64,000 nt of DNA, from positions 1-64,000 of the forward strand of contig JAFGFE010000010.1 in the NCBI GenBank assembly GCA_016931225.1. Reading direction: 5' to 3'. Made by a program: the position numbers and the translations under genes. Source of the stretch: Candidatus Zymogenaceae bacterium. GTDB taxonomy: Bacteria > Desulfobacterota > Zymogenia > Zymogenales > Zymogenaceae. The notes under the pieces are model-generated. The model did no database searches. It had not been told where the DNA came from and was given only the letters and a program-made list of their open reading frames with translations. Shown piece after piece: positions 53,733 through 62,478 of this stretch (position 1 is the stretch's first letter; every line of letters starts with the position of its first letter).

Positions 53733-54416
53733 GTGTCGATGAAGAGGTCTCTTCTCTCTATTGTTGTTGTGGTTTTGCTGGTGGCGCTATTGGTGGCGGC
53801 CATCGTGCCGATTCAGCGTCGCCTGGACAGAGAGAAGGTCACATGGGAAAAGCAGGAGGAACTCCTCTATTTACCGTCCGGGAGAGTGCTGCACATCGTG
53901 AGTCTCGGATTTGACCAGGTGGTGGCCGATATCATTTTTATTAAGATGATCGAATATTTCGCCACTCACAATGCTACGGATCATACCTACACGTGGCTCT
54001 ATCACATGGCGGACATCACCACCGACCTGGATCCGTATTTCAAGTTTCCCTATGTTTTTGCGGGACTGCTTTTAAATCTCGAAGCGAACCAGTTTGACAA
54101 TGCCCGCCTGATACTGGAAAAGGGGATGACCGTCTATCCGGACGACTGGTATTTTCCCTTCCTTTTGGGACTCAATTATTTCTTCCATGACGGGGACCTC
54201 AACGAAGCAGCGAAATATTTCGAGCGTTCGAACCGGCTCGAGGGATCTCCGGAATACTTGGCGAAACTGACCAGTAAATTGAGAGAATATGGACAGACAC
54301 GGGAAACAACCCTTGAATTTATGTACTTTCTCTATAATTCATTCACCATTCCGGAGATAAAAGCCATTCTTGCGCAAAGAATTATGGAGCTTGAGAGCGA
54401 GGGCACACATGACTGA
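53733..54416 (+). CDS. Membrane-anchored TPR-like protein of unknown function
   Basis: 227 residues. One N-terminal TM (about 5-26) is followed by a soluble helical domain, with TPR-like pairs VFAGLLLNLEANQFDNARLILEKGMTVYPDDWYFPFLLGLNYFFHDGDLNEAAKYFERSNRL. It faces the periplasm if anchored N-in. The GTG at 53733 has AGGAG 7 bp ahead. The ATP-binding gene begins in its final codons. It belongs to a four-gene module with the ABC transporter and the small membrane protein, of unknown role. Confidence 0.75.
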   Translation: MSMKRSLLSIVVVVLLVALLVAAIVPIQRRLDREKVTWEKQEELLYLPSGRVLHIVSLGFDQVVADIIFIKMIEYFATHNATDHTYTWLYHMADITTDLDPYFKFPYVFAGLLLNLEANQFDNARLILEKGMTVYPDDWYFPFLLGLNYFFHDGDLNEAAKYFERSNRLEGSPEYLAKLTSKLREYGQTRETTLEFMYFLYNSFTIPEIKAILAQRIMELESEGTHD

Positions 54417-55347
54417 GAATGCGGTATATCTGAGAGGCGTTCAGAAGTCCTTTCGTACCGGTTTTTTTATAAAGAAAACGCAGGCCCTCTCGAGTGTGAG
54501 CCTGGAAATAAAAAAAGGGGAGGTGTTCGGATATCTGGGTCCGAACGGATCGGGGAAGACCACCACCCTCAAGCTGATCATGGGAATCATCTTTCCGGAT
54601 AAGGGGATCATCAGGGTGATGAACAGACCCCCGGGGGATATTGTCGTCAAGGAAAGCATCGGTTTTTTGCCGGAAAGTCCCTATTTCTATGAATATCTCA
54701 CCGCCAGGGAATTTCTTGATTTTTACGCCCGACTGTTCGCACTCTCTTCTCGTGTAAGGAATGAGCGGATCGGCTATCTCCTCAAGCTGGTGGGCTTGGA
54801 AAAAAAATCGGATATCGCGTTGCGGCTGTATTCCAAAGGAATGCTCCAACGCGTCGGCCTCGCTCAGGCCCTCATCAATGATCCTGATCTGATTATACTT
54901 GACGAGCCGATGGCGGGGCTGGATCCCCTGGGCCGGGCGGAGTTCAAGCAGATTATCCACAGCCTCAAGAGCCGGGGCAAGACGATTATCTTCTCCTCCC
55001 ACATCCTTCCGGACGTGGAGGCGCTTGCCGATCGGGTCGGCATCATTATCAACGGAAGCATCAGGGATGTGGGGAAACTCGATGAGCTGCTCGGGAAACG
55101 GGTGAAGTCGATGGAGATAACGGTTCGCGGCGGTGACAAGACGATGGTGGATCAATTGAGCGAGTATGCGGCGCTGAAGCGCTCCGTGGACGACAGGTAC
55201 CTGTTTACGGTAAAGAAGACTGATGATGTCAATAAGGTCATTGATATTGTTCGCTGGTTCAATGCGAGGATCGAGACGGTGGAGCCGATCAGGGTGAACC
55301 TGGAGGAGCTCTTCATCAGTGAAATCAAGAAGGATGTGTCGTCATGA
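54409..55347 (+). CDS. ABC transporter ATP-binding protein
   Basis: A 312-residue ATPase of the ABC-2 exporter type. Walker A is GPNGSGKTT near 41-49, the Q-loop is near GFLPESPYFYEYLTAREFLDF, the signature is LYSKGMLQRVGLAQAL (variant of LSGGQ) and Walker B is DLIILDEPMAGLDP. The H-loop is SSHILPDVE. A C-terminal domain of about 80 residues follows, as in NosF/CcmA-like exporters. It overlaps the TPR gene (8 bp) and the permease (4 bp). Confidence 0.93.
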   Translation: MTENAVYLRGVQKSFRTGFFIKKTQALSSVSLEIKKGEVFGYLGPNGSGKTTTLKLIMGIIFPDKGIIRVMNRPPGDIVVKESIGFLPESPYFYEYLTAREFLDFYARLFALSSRVRNERIGYLLKLVGLEKKSDIALRLYSKGMLQRVGLAQALINDPDLIILDEPMAGLDPLGRAEFKQIIHSLKSRGKTIIFSSHILPDVEALADRVGIIINGSIRDVGKLDELLGKRVKSMEITVRGGDKTMVDQLSEYAALKRSVDDRYLFTVKKTDDVNKVIDIVRWFNARIETVEPIRVNLEELFISEIKKDVSS

Positions 55348-56123
55348 TGAAATTCATCACAAAGGTCTGGGTGATCGGTGAAAACACGTTCAAAGAGGCC
55401 ATCCGGGACAGGATCCTCTACAGCATCGTCTTTTTCGCCGTACTGATCCTGATTGTCTCCACGGTGCTGGATGTCGTCACGATCGGCCAGAGGACGAAGA
55501 TCATCAAGGACGTGGGATTGGCGTCCATCTCGCTGTTCGGCGCCCTGATCGCCATTTTCGTCGGGATCGGCCTGGTGTATAAGGAGCTGGATAAAAGGAC
55601 GATCTATACCATCGTTTCAAAGCCGGTCACACGACTGCAATTCCTGCTGGGCAAATACCTGGGCCTGGTCTTTACGATTTTCGTGGAAGTGGCGGCGATG
55701 TCACTGATTTTCTGTCTCATCGTTTTCTCACAGAACGGGGGTGTGGATCTGCTGCTTATTGAGGCCATTGTGCTGACATTTCTCGAGCTGATGATCGTCT
55801 GCGCCGTGGCGATATTTTTCTCTTCATTCACAACGCCCATCCTCAGCGGTATGTTCACCCTCGGAGTCTATATTATCGGGCATCTGACCTATGACCTGTA
55901 TGAGTTTAGTCATAATTTCAGCGGAACGGCGCTTGAAAAAATATTGAAAATCCTCTATTACGTTTTTCCGAACCTGGATAACTTCAACATCCGCAGTAAC
56001 GCGGTTCACGGATTGCCGGTAAGCGGGGACTTTCTGCTGTTTTCGATTACGTACGGCCTTTTGTATATCATTCTGCTGTTTGCTATTTCTTCCTTTATCT
56101 TTAACAGGAAGGATTTTAAATAA
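55344..56123 (+). CDS. ABC-2 type permease (NosY-like)
   Basis: A 259-residue polytopic permease with about six TM segments, in the ABC2_membrane / NosY style (KEAIRDRILYSIVFFAVLILIVSTV, then VGIGLVYKELDKRTIYTIVSKPVTRLQFLLGKYLG). It pairs with the upstream ATPase. The exported cargo is unknown. Relatives include transporters for copper enzymes, polysaccharides or lipids. Confidence 0.9.
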   Translation: MMKFITKVWVIGENTFKEAIRDRILYSIVFFAVLILIVSTVLDVVTIGQRTKIIKDVGLASISLFGALIAIFVGIGLVYKELDKRTIYTIVSKPVTRLQFLLGKYLGLVFTIFVEVAAMSLIFCLIVFSQNGGVDLLLIEAIVLTFLELMIVCAVAIFFSSFTTPILSGMFTLGVYIIGHLTYDLYEFSHNFSGTALEKILKILYYVFPNLDNFNIRSNAVHGLPVSGDFLLFSITYGLLYIILLFAISSFIFNRKDFK

Positions 56124-56756
56124 ATGAGTGAATCAACCGAATCGTTGAGAATTTCCCGTTTTCTCATGTTCGTTGTCGTGCTGTTGGCCATGGTGCTCGG
56201 CAGGGTATACGTGGGATCCGTTGTTGAGTACAACCGTGCAGTGGACGCGGCCCGAGCGAGCGATGAGATATCGGCCATTATTCACCACGGCAGGGCCATC
56301 AAGTGGTATGCGCCCCTGAATCCCTGGGTGAGGGGTTCCGCCGAAGCCCTCTGGGACATCGGGGAATCCGCGGCGAAGCGGGGGGATATGAAAACGGCGA
56401 TATTCGCCATTGAAACCCTCAGGAGTTCTCTCAATGCCGCACGAGGGCCGTTTACGCCCATGACCGAGTGGATTGATCGCTCCAACCTGTGGCTCGCGGA
56501 TCACATCGCTCAGGAATATCCGAACATGACCGAGGAAGAGGTCATGGATACACTCACACGGCCCACGGGCCCGCATCGGGGCTGGTCGGTTTTGGTGGGA
56601 GTCGGTTTCGTCGGCTGGATCCTGGCGCTGTTTCTTTTTATCTTCAGCGCGTTTCCCATCTATGATGAAAAGGGGAACAAAAAGAAAGCGGTTTTTGCAT
56701 GTGTCGCCGCAATCGTGTTCTATTTGATATGGATCGTCGGATTATATCTGGCCTGA
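56124..56756 (+). CDS. Small membrane protein of the ABC module, unknown function
   Basis: 210 residues. An N-terminal TM (about 14-33) leads to a soluble domain with WYAPLNPWVRGSAEALWDIGESAAKRGD and AARGPFTPMTEWIDRSNLWLADHIAQEYP, then two C-terminal TM segments (about 153-173 and 188-208). It starts directly after the permease stop, so it is co-translated. I recognise no family. Confidence 0.65.
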   Translation: MSESTESLRISRFLMFVVVLLAMVLGRVYVGSVVEYNRAVDAARASDEISAIIHHGRAIKWYAPLNPWVRGSAEALWDIGESAAKRGDMKTAIFAIETLRSSLNAARGPFTPMTEWIDRSNLWLADHIAQEYPNMTEEEVMDTLTRPTGPHRGWSVLVGVGFVGWILALFLFIFSAFPIYDEKGNKKKAVFACVAAIVFYLIWIVGLYLA

Positions 56757-56860
56757 GAGGGCGGTATCTCTCGGGCAGTATGAATGCCCCGTTCATATGG
56801 CCGCCCGTATATTCGGGGGGAGCTGCGGCTCTTCCACACGCCTGTATATACATGCCCTGT

Positions 56861-56885
56861 CGGCCCGGCCTTTCATGCCGGGCCG
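56861..56885. repeat. Strong GC hairpin ahead of pilD
   Basis: A perfect 9-bp stem CGGCCCGGC/GCCGGGCCG with loop CTTTCAT, 20 bp before the prepilin peptidase start. No T tract follows on either strand. Confidence 0.45.
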
Positions 56886-56904
56886 AAAACAATCTGGATT
56901 GTTG

Positions 56905-57684
56905 ATGGATATATATTTATTCATACAGATCGCGACCTTCTTTTTCGGGCTGATCATCGGCAGCTTCCTGAACGTATGCATCTACAGGCTTCCCCGGGAA
57001 CAATCGATCGTCCATCCCGGATCATGCTGTCCCGAGTGTAAGGAGCCGATACGCTGGTATGACAATATCCCTCTGATCAGCTTTATTGCGCTCAGGGGAA
57101 AATGCCGCGGCTGCGCGCGCCCCATATCATGGCGATACCCGATTGTGGAGCTGCTGACGGGGCTTGTGTGCACGGGACTCTTTTATCTCTACGGCCCTTC
57201 CGTCCCTTTCGTCATATATTTTATTCTGAGCGCTTCGCTCATCGTGGTAACGATGATTGATGTCGATTTTCAGATCATACCCAACGTCATTTCGATCCCA
57301 GGGATTCTCATCGGATTCGCCCTGTCGTTTCTTAATCCGGAGATTTCGTGGAAGGAATCGGCCCTGGGCATTCTCGTCGGCGGGGGATTTTTGGCACTGA
57401 CCGCCCTCGGTTATTACCTGTGGACAAAGGAAGAGGGCATGGGGATGGGGGACGTGAAGCTTTTGGCGATGATCGGGGCGTTTCTGGGGATCGGCGGCGT
57501 CTTTTTTACCATTCTCCTGGGGAGTATTGTGGGATCCATCTGTGGAATTTTTATGCACATGAGGCATTCAGGCGACGAGAAGATGAAAATTCCCTTCGGC
57601 CCGTTTCTCTCCCTGGGAGCGGTTTGTTTCATATTTTTCGGAAGAACCCTCATGGACATGTATCTCGGGATGTTTGTGCCATGA
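56905..57684 (+). CDS. pilD: Prepilin peptidase / N-methyltransferase
   Basis: Cleaves the leader of prepilins and methylates the new N-terminus at the inner membrane. The 259 residues have the zinc-binding cysteine pairs CPEC (42-45) and CRGC (67-70). The catalytic aspartates sit in TMIDVDFQIIPN (119-121) and GMGMGDVKLLAMIGAF (Asp183). It fits the size of full bifunctional PilD. ATG 56905 is taken because the family begins MDIYLF. The frame open upstream to 56797 has no support. It can process the pilin at 38152, 19 kb away. Confidence 0.93.
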   Translation: MDIYLFIQIATFFFGLIIGSFLNVCIYRLPREQSIVHPGSCCPECKEPIRWYDNIPLISFIALRGKCRGCARPISWRYPIVELLTGLVCTGLFYLYGPSVPFVIYFILSASLIVVTMIDVDFQIIPNVISIPGILIGFALSFLNPEISWKESALGILVGGGFLALTALGYYLWTKEEGMGMGDVKLLAMIGAFLGIGGVFFTILLGSIVGSICGIFMHMRHSGDEKMKIPFGPFLSLGAVCFIFFGRTLMDMYLGMFVP

Positions 57685-57741
57685 AAACCAGTTGGTACCG
57701 TTGGGGAAAATGTCTTGACCGGGCATACGTGAGAAGTTACA

Positions 57742-58749
57742 ATGAATCGTTCAGACGATATACCTCATGACGGCATAACGGATGTTCCGGGGATTCTGGT
57801 CGGACACGCCCAGAACTATGATGCCATGACCGGCGTGTCGGTGGTGATGACCGAAACCGGCGCAGTGGGGGGGATAGACATTCGAGGAACCGCCGCCGGA
57901 ACTCGACAGGTGGACTCCCTCTCTCCACTGCATGTGGCCAATACCGTTCATGCCGTTACCCTATCCGGCGGCAGTGCGTTCGGGCTCTCCGCATCAGGAG
58001 GTGTGCTTCGCTATCTTGAAGAGCGGGGTGTGGGTCTTGACGTCTTTTATGCCCGCGTTCCCGTTGTGCCGTCGGCGATTATTTTTGACCTGGGGATAGG
58101 TAATCCGGCGGTTAGGCCCGACGAGGAGATGGGATACCGGGCGGCACAGAGCGCGTCGGCGGATGGGTTTTCTCAGGGGAGTGTGGGTGCTGGGTGCGGC
58201 GCATCCGTCGGGAAGCTGTTCGGCACGGGATGGGCGATGAAGGGAGGTCTGGGAACCGCCAGCGAATCGATCGACGGTGTTATCGTGGGGGTTCTGGTGG
58301 TGGTAAACGCCTTCGGTGATATCCTGGACTGGGAGACAGGATCGATTCTCGCGGGGACCCGGGATCCCGAACATCCCGAAAACCTGATCGATACCGCACA
58401 GAAGATTCGCCTCGGATTTGATCGGGCCATGCCCCCCGGCCAGAACACCACCCTTGCCGTGGTGGCGACCAATGTGGAACTGCCCAAGAGCGGGGTCATT
58501 AAGCTTGCGCAAATGGCGCAGTCGTCTTTGGCCCGGGTGATATCCCCCATACACTCCACATTTGATGGGGATGTCGTATTCGCCCTGTCGGTGCGGAACC
58601 CGGACGGATTGAAAGACGATTCGGTCAAAGCGGGAATAAACACCCTGGCGCTGCTCGGCGAACGAGCACTGTTTCGAGCGGTAAAGCGGGCGATTGTTCA
58701 TGCGGACGGCAGGGGAGTAGTTCCGTCATATCAGGATATGCAAACGTAG
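57742..58749 (+). CDS. P1-family (DmpA/NylC-like) aminopeptidase
   Basis: A 335-residue Ntn-type hydrolase of the P1 family (DmpA/BapA and nylon-oligomer hydrolases). It opens ITDVPGILVGHAQNYDAMTGVSVVMTE and has SGGSAFGLSASGGVLRYLEE, GAGCGASVGKLFG and, near residue 235, QNTTLAVVATN, where Asn-Thr is the expected self-cleavage point that frees the nucleophile Thr. It may be an aminopeptidase for D- or beta-peptides, and the substrate is unknown. It follows pilD by 57 bp and precedes the HEAT gene by 2 bp. Confidence 0.88.
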   Translation: MNRSDDIPHDGITDVPGILVGHAQNYDAMTGVSVVMTETGAVGGIDIRGTAAGTRQVDSLSPLHVANTVHAVTLSGGSAFGLSASGGVLRYLEERGVGLDVFYARVPVVPSAIIFDLGIGNPAVRPDEEMGYRAAQSASADGFSQGSVGAGCGASVGKLFGTGWAMKGGLGTASESIDGVIVGVLVVVNAFGDILDWETGSILAGTRDPEHPENLIDTAQKIRLGFDRAMPPGQNTTLAVVATNVELPKSGVIKLAQMAQSSLARVISPIHSTFDGDVVFALSVRNPDGLKDDSVKAGINTLALLGERALFRAVKRAIVHADGRGVVPSYQDMQT

Positions 58750-58751
58750 CT

Positions 58752-59318
58752 ATGCTGGAAGACAGGAAAAATGCCTTAATCGGCGCACTGAAGGATGAGG
58801 ACGCCGAGGTTCGAAAACGCGCATCAGACGCCCTGCTGAAGCTTGAGGCGCTCTCCGAGCTGGGCGATGTCCTCAAGGCATACAAGGACTCGTCCAAGCA
58901 GGAGAAGCTTCGCTATATCTATTCTCTTTCAAAGATGAAACACGAGAAGGCCCTGGTGCCCCTCCTGTATTCCCTCAGGGACCCCGATGAGGAAATACGC
59001 GTCAGCGCGATACGGGCGATCGGGGATATGGGAAAGAACAAGGGAGTGCCGGCCCTGCTGCAGATGCTCAAAGATACCAGCATAGTGGCGAAAATTCAGG
59101 CGGTGGAGTCATTGGGGAAGATAGGCGATAAATCCGTGGCGGGTTTTTTGGTCAAGATGCTTCCTTCACGAAACGCCGAGCTCGATGAAGCCATCGTGAC
59201 GGCTCTGGGCACATTTCGCCTGAAGGCAACCGAGCCGCTGCTGATTAAGATGCTGGAGAGTAAATTTCCGAACGTCCGTCGGGCCGCCGCGTGGGCGTTG
59301 GGAGAGCTTGATATCTGA
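58752..59318 (+). CDS. HEAT-repeat protein
   Basis: 188 residues made of at least four HEAT/PBS-lyase-type helical pairs (LRDPDEEIRVSAIRAIGDMG, LKDTSIVAKIQAVESLGKIG, FRLKATEPLLIKMLESKFPNVRRAAAWALGELD). It acts as a protein-protein scaffold; partner unknown. It starts 2 bp after the peptidase gene. Confidence 0.85.
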   Translation: MLEDRKNALIGALKDEDAEVRKRASDALLKLEALSELGDVLKAYKDSSKQEKLRYIYSLSKMKHEKALVPLLYSLRDPDEEIRVSAIRAIGDMGKNKGVPALLQMLKDTSIVAKIQAVESLGKIGDKSVAGFLVKMLPSRNAELDEAIVTALGTFRLKATEPLLIKMLESKFPNVRRAAAWALGELDI

Positions 59319-59348
59319 CAGGCGGTACAAGATTGTAGGTCTATACAG

Positions 59349-59382
59349 AACGCCGCGGGATCATATCCCGCGGCGTTTTTTT
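59349..59382 (+). terminator. Rho-independent terminator
   Basis: A perfect 13-bp stem (AACGCCGCGGGAT with ATCCCGCGGCGTT) with a 3-nt loop and seven T, ending the pilD-P1-HEAT unit, between convergent genes. Confidence 0.93.
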
Positions 59383-59416
59383 GTTTCTTCACTCCCGGTC
59401 CCCCGGATGTTTCGCA

Positions 59417-60790
59417 TTACGACTCCAGTATCCGGTTGAGGTCAAGGTTCCTCGCGATGGGGTCCACTTCGTCGATAATATTGCGAAAGGGCTTGCCGGT
59501 TTCCATATCCTTTTCGTTGAGATCCACTTCCTTTGGCTCGTTCAGCATCTGCCCCGCTCTGTCGAGGAAGATTTTTACCATCGGCGCCTCCTTCTTGGAG
59601 CCGTACCGTGTGACGTAGCCGATTTCATTGGTGTCGAGCCGGACGGTTGTGCCGATCGGATAGCCGCCCATCATCTTTTCAAAAGATGCGAGCATGTTCC
59701 TGTCGAATTCACTTGTTTCCCTGGACATCTGCCGCATCAGCTTAATGGCGCCCGTGCAGGAAAGCGGTTCCTGATACGGCCTGATGGTCGTGGCGGCGTC
59801 ATAGGTGTCCGCAATGGCGACGATTTGGCTTTGGGTTAAAGGTTCCCTGCCCGGATCATATTGAGGGTATCCCTTGCCGTTGGGCCGCATGTGATGCTCC
59901 AGCACTATCCTGATCGTTTTTTCCGATAATCCTTCCTGTTCCTTGAGGAGGTCCGCTCCCAGTTGTGGGTGCTGCCTCATCAATTCCCATTCCTCCTCGT
60001 TCAGCTTGCCCGGTTTCTGCAGGACTTCCAGGGAGGTTTTGATCTTGCCTATATCATGAAGCAGCCCCGCCATTCCGATATCGGTGAGTTCATCTTCTCC
60101 GTAGTTCAGCTCCTCCGCCAGTGAAATCGACAGGATACAGACGTTTACCGAGTGGGAGAACAGATAGTCATCGAAGTTTTTTATCATCGATAGAGAAAGC
60201 AGGATGTTTTTATCGACCAGAATGGAATTGATCATTCCCTTGACCGATCGCTTGCTCTCAAAGATGTTGACCACATTGTCATGTTGTACATCATCGAGCA
60301 CCCTGCTAATGGAGCCGATGGCATCGAAATATGCTTCTTTCGCCCGCTGATTGAAGTTTACATCCTTAATAAGGATATTTTTTACGCGGTTTTGTTCGAG
60401 AAGAAGGGTCAGGTTTTCGGAGGTGAGGGTTTGTTTGTCACCCCTGAGGATATTCAGAAAGGGAACGAGCTCTTCCTGTTTCAATTTTGACTTGATGATA
60501 ATCAGCTCTATCCCCCGCTGTTGCATCATTTTGACGAAGGATTGTATGGCGACATCGCTTTCATATACCGGTATCCCATCCAGAATCGGGATGTTTCGTG
60601 TGACCGCGATGACGATGCGATCCTTGTCATCGATGAGTGCTTGGATAATGCTAAACAGATCATCCAGAGACTTTGAGACCGATGGGTGATTGGGTGAATA
60701 AAGCTTCAGGCTGGAGATGGCGGCGTTAAGGATCTTCATCGCTCTGATGAAGCTTTGCTTTCGCTGTTTCTCATCCTGTAATGTGCTCAT
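59417..60790 (-). CDS. HD-GYP domain protein (putative cyclic-di-GMP phosphodiesterase)
   Basis: 457 residues. The N-terminal 200 residues are a helical segment with no recognised sensor. The HD-GYP domain has HSVNVCILSISLAEELNYGEDELTDIGMAGLLHDIGKIK (HD pair), EHHMRPNGKGYPQYDPG (GYP box) and IADTYDAATTIRPY. These hydrolyse c-di-GMP where catalytic residues are complete, as they seem here. The ATG at 60790 overlaps the HEAT gene end by 20 bp. It could link pilus or surface behaviour to c-di-GMP. Confidence 0.88.
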   Translation of the reverse strand: MSTLQDEKQRKQSFIRAMKILNAAISSLKLYSPNHPSVSKSLDDLFSIIQALIDDKDRIVIAVTRNIPILDGIPVYESDVAIQSFVKMMQQRGIELIIIKSKLKQEELVPFLNILRGDKQTLTSENLTLLLEQNRVKNILIKDVNFNQRAKEAYFDAIGSISRVLDDVQHDNVVNIFESKRSVKGMINSILVDKNILLSLSMIKNFDDYLFSHSVNVCILSISLAEELNYGEDELTDIGMAGLLHDIGKIKTSLEVLQKPGKLNEEEWELMRQHPQLGADLLKEQEGLSEKTIRIVLEHHMRPNGKGYPQYDPGREPLTQSQIVAIADTYDAATTIRPYQEPLSCTGAIKLMRQMSRETSEFDRNMLASFEKMMGGYPIGTTVRLDTNEIGYVTRYGSKKEAPMVKIFLDRAGQMLNEPKEVDLNEKDMETGKPFRNIIDEVDPIARNLDLNRILES

Positions 60791-62384
60791 GATTATATCC
60801 CAAACTGGCCAGGCAGCTTTCCGCGGCACGTCTGATGATTCTGTCTCTCTTTTGTACCGCAGAGATGAGATAGGCGACGGCTTCTTCACCGCCGATTCGC
60901 CCCAGCGCCTTTGCCGCGGAGATTCTGAGGTCTTCGTTTCTGAGTCCCCCCAGAAATTCAGCTTTCAGAAGAATTTTTCCCAGAGCGTCGATCGCTTCAG
61001 TGGACTTCAGGCGCCCCAGGTTGTTGATGGCTTCTTTTCGTAATTCATAATTGCGATACAGGATATCCCGCTTTTTGGCGATGTCCACCAGCGGTGCTGT
61101 GGCCATTGTGTCTCCCAGAACTCCCAGGGCGTTGATAATGATGATCGCCTGTTGCGGTTCGGCGTCCTCAAGCAGCTTGAGAAGGAAAACAATAACCTGC
61201 TTCCCGCCGATTTTCGTGAGGGCGTGAATCACCTCACGCTGAATCCTGACGTCATCGTGGTTAATGATACGCATGAGTGGTCCCAGGGAGCGCTCGTTTC
61301 CGATGTGTCCCAGAATCGAGACCATGTTTCTGACGACGTACCAGCGATCATCGGAAAGGTAGGATTCTACAGGGCCTCGGGAATGTTCACCGAAGCCGAC
61401 GATTATCTGTATGAGATTCCGTCTCTCTGATGCGCTGTCACTTACTATGAGTTTTTCAATGGTCGGCTCAATGGCGTCTTCACCGATAATTTTAATCAGG
61501 GCGCTGTATTCAGCCTTGTTGACATCACCTTTGTTGCAGTAGGTATCAATGGCGGAACTGATGACATCGGTGGTGACGGATCGTTTGATCGCCTTGATAC
61601 TGAGAACCTGTAACTCCCGGGGGCGCTTCTTTTTCGGAAGCACTTCCCTTGTTATACCGATGAGTATGGTAAGCAGTTCGCCTGTTCGTGTCTCTTCCGC
61701 CAGTTTTTCCGAGAGCTTTACCAGGTTGAGCAGTATCTTGCGATACTTTTTCAGGTCTCTTTCCTGCGAGAGGGCGGTGAGGTACAGGTCGATTTCCTTG
61801 TGGAGTTCCTCTTTTTCCTCTTCCTGGATATCAGGTAATTTTTCCTCCTCTTCCTGTACTTCCTCCTCCGGGACGGGCTCAGGCGCTTGCTCTCCCTCCT
61901 CAAGGGTATCGTCGTTTCCCTCTTCCTTGTTCTTCAAGAGGGTGTCGTAGTCGGCTTCCTTGACGGCAATACTCTTCAGGTTGTTGTTTACGAAGAGAGT
62001 TTGAGCGCCGCCTTCGTTCCTGAAATCCCTGCTGTTCATGTTGAGGAGATCGACGAAAATCTCCATCTCACTGATGGTGAGGTCGTGCTTGAAGGTCAAT
62101 TCACTGATATTTTTTAGAGTGAGCTCTTGAAAGAGCTTTTCTTGTATCTCGGCGTCTCCGCCTATGGGAATGTCGTTGTATTTCAGGTTTTTCTTGCCGA
62201 CCGTGAGACGAAATTCGTTTTCCTCATCTAAAAAAGAGCGGAAAACATGGTAGGTATTCACCAGTATGTTTTTTCTGGTGGGGTGTCCGGGTGGATACAT
62301 AAAACCGCTGCGCTGCGCCTTCATCAGTTCAACCAGTAGCGCTTCAACATGCGGATTGTGAGGAGTTGTGTTATCAACTACCAT
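60771..62384 (-). CDS. HEAT-repeat protein with acidic linker
   Basis: 537 residues. The first 160 residues form a helical/beta segment (FMYPPGHPTRKNILVNTYHVF), followed by a strongly acidic Glu-rich linker (about 160-205). A C-terminal HEAT array follows from about 320 (GFGEHSRGPVESYLSDDRWYVVRNMVSILGHIG and repeats to the end). It is coupled to the HD-GYP gene by a 20-bp overlap, so the two proteins may form a signalling pair. Function is unknown. Confidence 0.82.
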   Translation of the reverse strand: MVVDNTTPHNPHVEALLVELMKAQRSGFMYPPGHPTRKNILVNTYHVFRSFLDEENEFRLTVGKKNLKYNDIPIGGDAEIQEKLFQELTLKNISELTFKHDLTISEMEIFVDLLNMNSRDFRNEGGAQTLFVNNNLKSIAVKEADYDTLLKNKEEGNDDTLEEGEQAPEPVPEEEVQEEEEKLPDIQEEEKEELHKEIDLYLTALSQERDLKKYRKILLNLVKLSEKLAEETRTGELLTILIGITREVLPKKKRPRELQVLSIKAIKRSVTTDVISSAIDTYCNKGDVNKAEYSALIKIIGEDAIEPTIEKLIVSDSASERRNLIQIIVGFGEHSRGPVESYLSDDRWYVVRNMVSILGHIGNERSLGPLMRIINHDDVRIQREVIHALTKIGGKQVIVFLLKLLEDAEPQQAIIIINALGVLGDTMATAPLVDIAKKRDILYRNYELRKEAINNLGRLKSTEAIDALGKILLKAEFLGGLRNEDLRISAAKALGRIGGEEAVAYLISAVQKRDRIIRRAAESCLASLGYNHEHITG

Positions 62385-62478
62385 TGGGCCTGCTTGTATA
62401 GAGTAACAGGTGGAAAGTATAAGATCGGTATTTTTATATAACGCCTTTCTTCGATTTTTTATCGTATATCAGTACCCG

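Noticed and set aside
56757-56904. N-terminal extension of pilD to 56797
   Set aside because: It would be translated through a strong hairpin and adds residues not found in prepilin peptidases, so the start at 56905 was used.
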